Below are positions 57,401 through 64,000 of a DNA stretch of 64,000 bases, in pieces; the first letter of the stretch is position 1; each line of letters begins with the position of its first letter. Both the position numbers and the translations under genes were made by a program. The notes below the pieces were generated by a model. The model was not told the DNA's origin. It saw only the letters and a program-made list of their open reading frames with translations, and did no database searches. The stretch comes from Mesorhabditis belari (taxonomy: Eukaryota > Nematoda > Chromadorea > Rhabditida > Rhabditidae), in contig CAUEEP010000578.1 of assembly GCA_958450365.1 (NCBI GenBank), forward strand, positions 1 through 64,000. Direction: 5' to 3'.

Positions 57401-60400
57401 CACAAGTGTATGCAGCACAATCCTGTGAGATTTGTAACAACATTCCCCGCAAAAACCAGGCACGATCAGAGGAATCCTGAAGAGTTTAATGCTTTGCAAA
57501 CTTCAGCAAAACCTCAGTAAACCTCAGCTTTTGCAAATGAGATCAAAACTTCTTTAAGAAACTCACAATGTCAGCTAATCCGTTGAAATTTGTGAATGAG
57601 TTGCTCTCGTTTTCGTGGAAATCTTGAACCATCACTTCTTGCAACCATCGAATACTCCCGCAAACGAGTTTCTCGTCAGCGATCGCTTCACAAAGAAGCG
57701 AGGTTGACATTGCGGTTAGACTAAAAGTGACAGCAGATTCTTTTGTCAAAGTTTTCATTATAAATTGGCTCAATACTTCTCTAATAAAGCCCACAAGAAG
57801 TTCAAAAGCTCTAGAAAAACTAAGCTAAACTGGAGCTGGTTTTGATTGGAACCGGTATTATTTCTTGGATTTTGTTCTTTCGATTTTTCCGGGCCTGGCC
57901 AAAGCAAGCAAGACTAGAGCCAAGTCTTGACTTTGGCTTTGTCTGGCTTGGCTTTAGGCTTAGCCTAGCCCTCCATAGCCTAGCCCATCTGGTTTGACCG
58001 GGCCTGGCCTGGCTCTGACAAGGGAAAGGCACTGAAACAAGCTGGCTCTTGACTCCAGACCAAATCCATCCTATACAGTCGGTCATGGGGAGCTCAAACT
58101 GGATAGTGGTCTTGGCTACCGATCTTGTCACGTCTTTTTGCTCTCAAGTTCGAGTCCTACTCTCGTCAAAGTTTTTTTTGTCTTCATTATTTGTTTCCTT
58201 TGCTTGTTTCTCTAGTTAAGAAGCCGCCACACGCTTGCCGAATAGCTTGACGAGAGTCCCGGTGGTCTAGTGGATAGTCTACTAGACTACCGATCTTGTC
58301 ATGTCTTTCTCCACTAAAGTTCGAGTCCTACAAAGTTTTTTTAGCTGTTTTGAAAGTCTGTTTCTCATTGGCTCTAGTTTCTACACCTTTCTATAACTTC
58401 AATAAATAATTGACAAAGCTAGAAGTATCAGAGTGAGTAGATAAGTAAAGTTTAAGAGTTTAAGATTTGTTGTCACATTTCTACAGGTGCAGGCGCAGGA
58501 AAGCTACAAGTGCATTTCTACAAGTGCAGGAAAGCTACAAGTGCATTTCTACAAGTGCAGGAAAGCTACAGGTGCATTTAACTCTATTATTCAATGCTGA
58601 AAGCTTGCAGAAAAAACTAAAAACGGATTTGAGGCTTAAAGACGAAAATATTGTTGACTCTATAAGATGGATTGACTCTATAAGACTCTATAAGAGCCGA
58701 AAGGCCAGATCAAAAGTGTCTTTCCCTTGTCAGATTCAGTTTTCACATCGTTTCACACTTTTGCTCACACTGGCGATCGTTGATTTTGATTGATCGGTCG
58801 TCCGTACTCATAATAACCACAAGAAGAGTTCGTCGAGCAATCCGAGAATCGCAACATGTCAGCCACCACTAAAATTTAGCGCTTAACTGAAGTGTTCAAC
58901 TGAATCACAAGCTCCAATATTGTTCTCCAAGAACTCCGTCGTTGCATCATTTCTTCTCAACACCGTTCGCTCTAATTTGAATTTGTACAATTCAACAGAG
59001 AGCTTTTTGATGACATCGGAGAGGAAAGTGTTTCCATAACCAACAATTCCTAAAAATCTATATAATCATCGCTTCTTATCATCTCAATCTCTTTTAAAGA
59101 GTCATCTCAATCTCTTTCTAGCTGCTAGTTTCCATTTAAAGAATAATCTAGCCTCTAGTTTCCATTTGATTAGCTCATTCACTGAGCTTTATCATTCTTT
59201 AATAAATAAGATCAAAATTAGACTGATTCCAATGAAAACCGGCTACTGGGTTATCGTAGTTCTTAGTGTCTTTTAGAACTTTGCACCGACGTTCGAAGCT
59301 GGATCAAGAGCGCCCAACTTAGTTCAATTATAGTACCTCGTTTTTTTCTTGACGCTTCCGACTCTCGCAACTCATTTGAAATACGTAATGGAATGTAAAT
59401 GGACGGTAAAAACTCTAAAATCTAAATATAAACATTTTCCAAGCTATCCTACTCGAGATTTCGGCCGTGATACTGTAAACGGAATCAGTGTCAGCGATGT
59501 TGGTGTGAATTTCGGAGATCAGTGCGTCCTCGTGAGGAGCTCGATACTCGTAAACATCTGAAAGATCAGGCCTACAATTATCCAGCTTATTTTGAATTCT
59601 AACGGTAGCTAGGGAACGGTCATGTGATATCATAGAGATTTGATATCATAGATATCTGACATCATAGATATCTGATATCATAGATATGCATGGATGGCAA
59701 GAACGGGTGATTCCGGCACTGCTCCAGCACCACCAATTGTTTGGTGAGCTACGGCAGTCCTTAGAACTGTTCTAGAGCTCGGTGTTCTAGGTAGTCAATT
59801 CTGTTCTTACAGAGATCTAGATTGTTTAGGCAAAAACTAAAAACCCGGTCATGTCGCCCGTGTCCGACTTGCGTAAAAACAAAACAGAACATTTTAAACT
59901 GAACGAAAATTTCTTTTGCATTAACCTATTATAGTTTTGGTTCGCGATTTGTGCTTGCAAAATCCCTAGTAAGTTCCCTAGTAAATACAGCTTATAGAGA
60001 AGGTTTTGATTCACGATTTTTGCACTTACCTAAGATATTTGGCCGTATAACATCCGCCCTATCGACCTCTTCAATCGCATCATTTAACGATTTGCTCACT
60101 GGTTTCTCGATTGATAAAATCAATCGTCGATAGTGCTCTTCTGTTTCGGCTCTTTTCTGTAATTAGTAACAAATTGTACTAATTGATTTTTGTTTAAAAA
60201 CTAAACTATTAGGTTTTTATTTTTGTTTAAAAACTACTAGGCTTTTAAACAAATTACATACAAAAACTAGATTTTAGTAACTTTTAAACTGGCGGTCAAA
60301 GGCTTTGAAGATTCAAGGCTTTGGTTCAAGGCTTCAAAGGTTCAAGGCTTTGGTTCAAGGCTTTGAAGGTTCAAGGCTTTGGTTCAAGGCTTTGGTTCAA

Positions 60401-62331
60401 GGCTTTGGTTCAAGGCTTCGAAGGTTCAAGGCTTTGGTTCAAGGCTTTGAAGGTTCAAGGCTTTGAAGGTTCAAGGCTTTGAAGGTTCAAGGCTTTGGTT
60501 CAAGGCTTTGGTTCAAGGCTTTGGTTCAAGGCTTTGAAGATTCAAGGCTTTGGTTCAAGGCTTCGAAGATTCAAGGCTTTGGTTCAAGGCTTTGAAGGTC
60601 AAAGGCTTTGGTTCAAGGCTTTGAAGGTCAAAGGTTTTGGTTCAAGGCTTTGAAGGTCAAAGGCTTTACAATCCATTTTCAAAAGTGAGTTTAGCTTAGA
60701 CAAGTAGACAAGTAGACAGAATACAAATTTTCTCACCGCTATCATAATCGGTTGCTCAATCGAATCCAACACTTCCCCATTTGCGCATCGATTCTCTTCC
60801 CCAGGCACATAAACCTCAGTCCTCAGCATGAACACAATCTTCACTTCTCCGGTTTTGAAAAATCTCATGCTGAAAGTAATCTCAATATCTCCAATGATCT
60901 ATAAATATCTAAAAATCTAAATATCTCAATATCTACATATAAATATCTATATAATGATAGCCGCATCTCTGAATTTGGTACTGCGGCTATCATTATGAGC
61001 AGTGTATTTTAGCTGATCTTTTTTTCTTACTTGAAAGTCTTTGTTGTTATTGGATGGATTTTGGAAAGAACAATTCTTGAGTAAGCGGGTAGTCCATGGG
61101 TTCCAGCCGGGCCCATATCCGCGCACAATTGTCTCGGCAGATTACCGTAACAAATTGAAAGCTAAAGAGGATTGGCTAAAGAGGATTGGCTAAATGATTG
61201 GCTAAAGAGGATTATTGGCTAAAGAATCATTACTGTTTTTATGCAAATTGAGAAAGGCATACCTGTTTCTCTTCTTCTAAATCATTTGCTGTCACTGAGA
61301 TCTTGACTGTAACCGATTCATTTACGTAAACATTTTTCGGCATGTCAATCTAGAGTTTCAGGAGTTTTGTAGGCCTCAATTTTGAGTTTTGTAGGCCCAC
61401 TTTGATGAGCTCAGCTTCATGATCTAAGCCTAAGCCTAAGCCTAAGCCTAAGCCTAAGCCAGCTAAGCCTAAGCCAGCTAAGCCTAAGCCTAAGCCTAAG
61501 CCAGCTAAGCCTAAGCCTAAGCCTAAGCCTGAGCCTGAGCCTCAATTTTTGGGCCTAAGCCTCAATTCTTGGGCCTAAGCCTCAATTTTTGGGCTTAAGC
61601 CTCAATTTTTGGGCCTAAGCCTCAATTTTTGGGCTTAAGCCTCAATTTTTGGGCATAAGCCTCAATTTTGGAGCCTAAGCCTCAATTTTTGAGCTTTTTT
61701 TGAATAAACTCACCTCCATAAAGAAAGATTTTGTTGAAGTGACATATTTTGGAATCGCTGAACAAAATGAGAACTCATTCGGCGCCCAATAATCACTTTG
61801 AATCACCCAACGACCAACCGAATGTGGAGCTTCTTCTTGAATCGCTGAAGTGCCAAATGGACTAAAAACTATTTAATAAAGTACTTTAAAATGTGATCTG
61901 CAAAGTGAAAAGAAGTTATTTAACTCGAAATTTCTCTCCTAGGGTTTTCGAGGCCGGAGAATCGATTGGAGAGATTTATTAAGTCTATCAATTGAAATCT
62001 GGGCTTTAATAGCTCATTTTGTTCGAGTACAACTCCTTAACTCAACTCAAAATGTTTCCTAGGGTTTTCGAGGTCGGAGAATCGATTGAAGGCATTTATT
62101 AAGTCTATTAATTGAAAATCAATCTATCAATCTATCAATTGGGGTCTTAATAACTCATTTTGTTCGTTGTTCAACTCTTTCACTCACCCCAACGAATAGT
62201 CATCAAAGATCCAAACATGAGGGAAATACGAGCGTGTGAAAGTCATCTCATCTGACGGGAGAATCGGTGGCTCTAACTCGAAATCGTCCATAAAAGTCGT
62301 CGGTCGACCAAATGAACGCATGAACGAACTG
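48446..62331 (-). CDS. Thioester-containing/alpha-2-macroglobulin-like protein (TEP), 5' end beyond window
   Basis: Exons in phase: 62331-62188, 61861-61714, 61349-61263, 61132-61031, 60898-60737, ~60156-60031, 59557-59453, 59049-58901, 58868-58771, 57780-57567, 57476-57402, 57318-57165, 57124-57024, 56536-56393, 55758-55609, 55566-55483, 55304-55195, 54246-54156, 54108-54010, 53592-53511, 53402-53305, 50603-50557, 50502-50393, 48594-48446 (TAA). The ~890 residues follow the A2M/CD109/TEP order. First comes the MG6 end (RSYFPHVWIFDDYSLG), then MG7 (IDMPKNVYVNESVTVKISVT). The helical complement domain follows (SAVTFSLTAMSTSLLCEAIA; DFDSLADWIYEQKKEDGTY), then DTYFAARAL, CUB and receptor-binding strands, and a Cys-rich basic tail. 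The family traps proteases or opsonises microbes after secretion. The canonical GCGEQ thioester motif and flanking helices are missing between 59.0 and 58.8 kb. The N-terminal macroglobulin domains must lie past the right edge. Confidence 0.85.
51358..51985. repeat. 26-bp satellite array, unit 2
   Basis: Same monomer as at 41969-42705, about 24 copies with a different order of variants, so the two arrays have evolved separately since the duplication. Confidence 0.92.
54456..54998. mobile_element. Merlin-like relic, unit 2
   Basis: Copy of the element at 45160-45700. An extra C near 54710 shifts the transposase-like frame just after the second cysteine knuckle (RRKAPQAF instead of RRKAPKHS). 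Confidence 0.55.
55858..55935 (+). tRNA. tRNA-like sequence at the duplication junction (unit 2)
   Basis: Identical in sequence to the copy at 46560-46637. The duplicated segment ends within three bases of its 3' end. Confidence 0.5.
56040..56335. repeat. (agac)-type microsatellite in a TEP intron
   Basis: Tetranucleotide repeat cagacagacggacagacaga and variants, about 290 bp. Long open frames in all phases here (poly-SVCL or poly-QTDR) are an artefact of the repeat, not genes. Confidence 0.95.
56640..57020. repeat. ~20-bp GC-rich minisatellite in a TEP intron
   Basis: About 18 copies of cctgggcctacctactgtag with variants (ccgtaccc, ccgtactttggaa). The plus-strand open frame over it (YLPYPGPTYCSLGL repeats) is repeat-derived. 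Confidence 0.92.
58085..58165 (+). ncRNA. tRNA-like repeat, copy 1
   Basis: ggatagtggtcttggctacc then caagttcgagtcctactctc give A- and B-box-like blocks. Closely related to the copy at 58258-58335, so probably a tRNA-derived dispersed repeat. Confidence 0.4.
58258..58335 (+). ncRNA. tRNA-like repeat, copy 2
   Basis: tcccggtggtctagtggata matches a tRNA D-arm/A-box and agttcgagtcctacaaag a T-arm/B-box. The anticodon region is long and irregular. Probably tRNA-derived rather than a working tRNA. Confidence 0.45.
59277..59312 (+). repeat. Third copy of the duplication-junction sequence
   Basis: ctttgcaccgacgttcgaag ctggatcaagagcg recurs here as at 37654 and 46660, outside the duplicated units. 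It shows the sequence next to the breakpoint is itself a dispersed repeat. Confidence 0.7.
60300..60665. repeat. ~15-16-bp minisatellite in a TEP intron
   Basis: About 24 copies of ttcaaggctttgg with variants (ttgaagg, ttcgaaga). Confidence 0.92.
61425..61690. repeat. cctaag hexamer array grading into a 20-bp repeat
   Basis: Roughly 15 copies of cctaag (with agctaag insertions), then about seven copies of cctaagcctcaatttttggg. Lies between TEP exons 2 and 3. Confidence 0.92.
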
Positions 62332-62489
62332 CTAGAATGGACCAAATGAACGCATGAACGAGCTGCTAGAATGCATTTGCTCATTTGACGCAATGACTCA
62401 AGCAAATGGCACACGAAAACATGCAAAAAGTTTTTGAAAATTCTTTTCGTGCTTTGTTTTTCCCAAAATTTTTGTTAAAAGAGTCATTT

Positions 62490-63455
62490 TAATAATGAAA
62501 TTAATGAAAATTGATGAAAATTAATGAAATTGAATGAAATTGAATGAAATTGAATGAATTTTAATGAAATTTAATGAAATTGAATCAAATTTAATCAAAT
62601 TTAATCAAATTTAATCAAATTTAATCAAATTTAATCCAATTTAATCAAATTGAATCAAATGGAATCAAATTGAATCAAATTGAATCAAATTGAATCAAAT
62701 TTAATCAAATTGAATCAAATTGAATCAAATGGAATCAAATTTAATCAAATGGAATCAAATTGAATCAAATTGAATCAAATTGAATCAAATTGAATCAAAT
62801 TGAATCAAATGGAATCAAATTGAATGAAATTGAATGAAATTGAATGAAATTGAATCCAATTTAATCCAATTTAATCAAATTGAATCAAATTGAATGAAAT
62901 TGAATGAAATTTAATCAAATTTAATCAAATTTAATCAAATTGAATCCAATTGAATCAAATGGAATCAAATTGAATGAAATTGAATCAAATGGAATCAAAT
63001 TTAATCAAATGGAATCAAATTGAATCAAATGGAATCAAATTGAATGAAATTGAATCAAATGGAATCAAATTGAATGAAATTGAATCAAATTGAATCAAAT
63101 TGAATCAAATTGAATGAAATTGAATGAAATTTAATCAAATTTAATCAAATTTAATCAAATTGAATCCAATTGAATCAAATGGAATCAAATTTAATCAAAT
63201 TGAATCAAATTGAATCAAATTGAATCAAATGGAATCAAATTGAATCAAATTGAATCAAATGGAATCAAATTGAATCAAATGGAATCAAATTGAATCAAAT
63301 TGAATGAAATTGAATCAAATGGAATCAAATTGAATCAAATGGAATCAAATGGAATCAAATGGAATCAAATTGAATCCAATTTAATCAAATTTAATTAAAT
63401 TTAATCCAATTTAATCAAATTTAATCAAATTTAATCAAATTTAATGAAAATTTTA
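62490..63455. repeat. 10-bp minisatellite, ~95 copies
   Basis: Nearly 1 kb of aatcaaattg with variants (aatgaaattg, aatcaaattt, aatcaaatgg, aatccaattt). The variants form larger repeated blocks. It lies upstream of the first visible TEP exon, presumably in an intron. Confidence 0.95.
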
Positions 63456-63735
63456 CAAAACTGTAAAGGATTTTGATTCAATTTTTAATTTCAATTCAAT
63501 CTTTTCAAAAGATATTATGGAATTGGTGAATTGAAAACTGCGGGCTATTTCGCGGGACTCGCAAATAAAGAAAACAACACCATAGAACCAGCTGAAAGGA
63601 GGGTTTTTTTACTTCAACATTTCCTCAAATTATTGCGAAAAAAATTACGCATCTAGCTTTGTATTTTTTTTGGTATTTTTCTTCACTTCTTCTATTGCAC
63701 TCGACAATCTGCCACCGGGAAATATTCGTCATGTC

Positions 63736-64000
63736 ATGCTTCATGAGTTCCTACAAGAGCACAGTGCAGCCTTGGCAGCTGCTAATATTCTTCATGAGTT
63801 CCTACAAGAGCACAGTGCAGACGTGGCAGCTGCTAATATTAAAAAGATATATTGGGAGGACTCACCTTCCGAAAGAACGTGTCAAGTATGGTTTGCCAAG
63901 TTTCGTTCTGGGGACAAATCTTTGAAAGATGCAGAGGGCCGTGCAGCGGCACCCCAACTGGATCATTCCAAATTACTCGAACTCATTACCAACGACCATC
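63736..64000 (+). mobile_element. Start of a mariner transposase gene, cut by window edge
   Basis: From ATG at 63736 the frame reads MLHEFLQEHSAALAAANI, then LHEFLQEHSADVAAANIKKI, then WFAKFRSGDKSLKDAEGRAA. This is the N-terminal helix-turn-helix of mariner transposases, whose signature is the WF.KFRSGD.SL.D.EGR block. The first helix segment (about 18 residues, 54 bp) is tandemly duplicated, which is not normal for the family. The catalytic domain would lie past the edge. It could be a damaged transposon or a recruited DNA-binding domain. Confidence 0.75.

Noticed and set aside
57820..58131. Minus-strand Arg/Gln/Ala-rich 103-codon frame
   Set aside because: It is driven by a run of cctagcc/ctggcc-like short repeats next to a tRNA-like repeat; no homology pattern.

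Overview
The window reads as nuclear DNA of a free-living (rhabditid-type) nematode. Evidence: AT-rich DNA, very short introns (mostly 36-60 nt) ending in tttcag/ttttag, splice-acceptor-like sites directly before several start codons (as for spliced-leader addition), an Srh/Sri-type chemoreceptor, and a dense load of MITEs, foldback elements and minisatellites. No bacterial features are present. Species cannot be named from sequence alone. Gene models below were built by eye from splice sites and reading-frame phase; exon ends may be off by a base or two.

Layout. 0-8.2 kb: minus-strand genes for a tetraspanin (6.5-8.2), a short two-TOG XMAP215/ZYG-9-type microtubule protein (3.4-6.2) and a LIM protein whose second LIM domain is cut short (2.2-3.0), plus a deleted Tc1-like element. 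8.5-18.1 kb: two TIR/foldback elements, an unrecognised 569-residue plus-strand gene (9.4-11.9), a chemoreceptor (12.2-14.5), a repeat cluster containing a captured exon copy (14.8-15.7) and a small coiled-coil gene (16.1-18.1). 18.2-26.2 kb: a transposon-rich block. It holds a 2.2-kb TIR element carrying half a pogo/Tc5-type transposase, a nested MITE and a chimeric ankyrin/CIAO3(NAR1)-like open frame, then minisatellites, LINE tails, a small gene and a transposase relic. 26.3-34.7 kb: a coiled-coil/zinc-binding gene with a duplicated promoter and first exon, and an E2F transcription factor split by a 3.3-kb intron packed with nested MITEs. 35-37.6 kb: more MITEs.

37.6-64 kb is dominated by a minus-strand thioester-containing-protein/alpha-2-macroglobulin-like gene that enters from beyond the right edge. 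Its last ten exons lie in a ~9-kb tandem segmental duplication (37.6-46.6 and 46.6-55.9), so the gene has two complete, intact 3' ends. The canonical thioester motif is not found. Its introns carry several unrelated minisatellites. The right edge holds the start of a mariner transposase.

The genes are independent cellular genes rather than a pathway. What unites the window is repeat-driven remodelling: exon capture at 15.4 kb, host-gene capture at 20.3-20.8 kb, promoter duplication at 28.8-29.2 kb and 3'-end duplication of the TEP gene.
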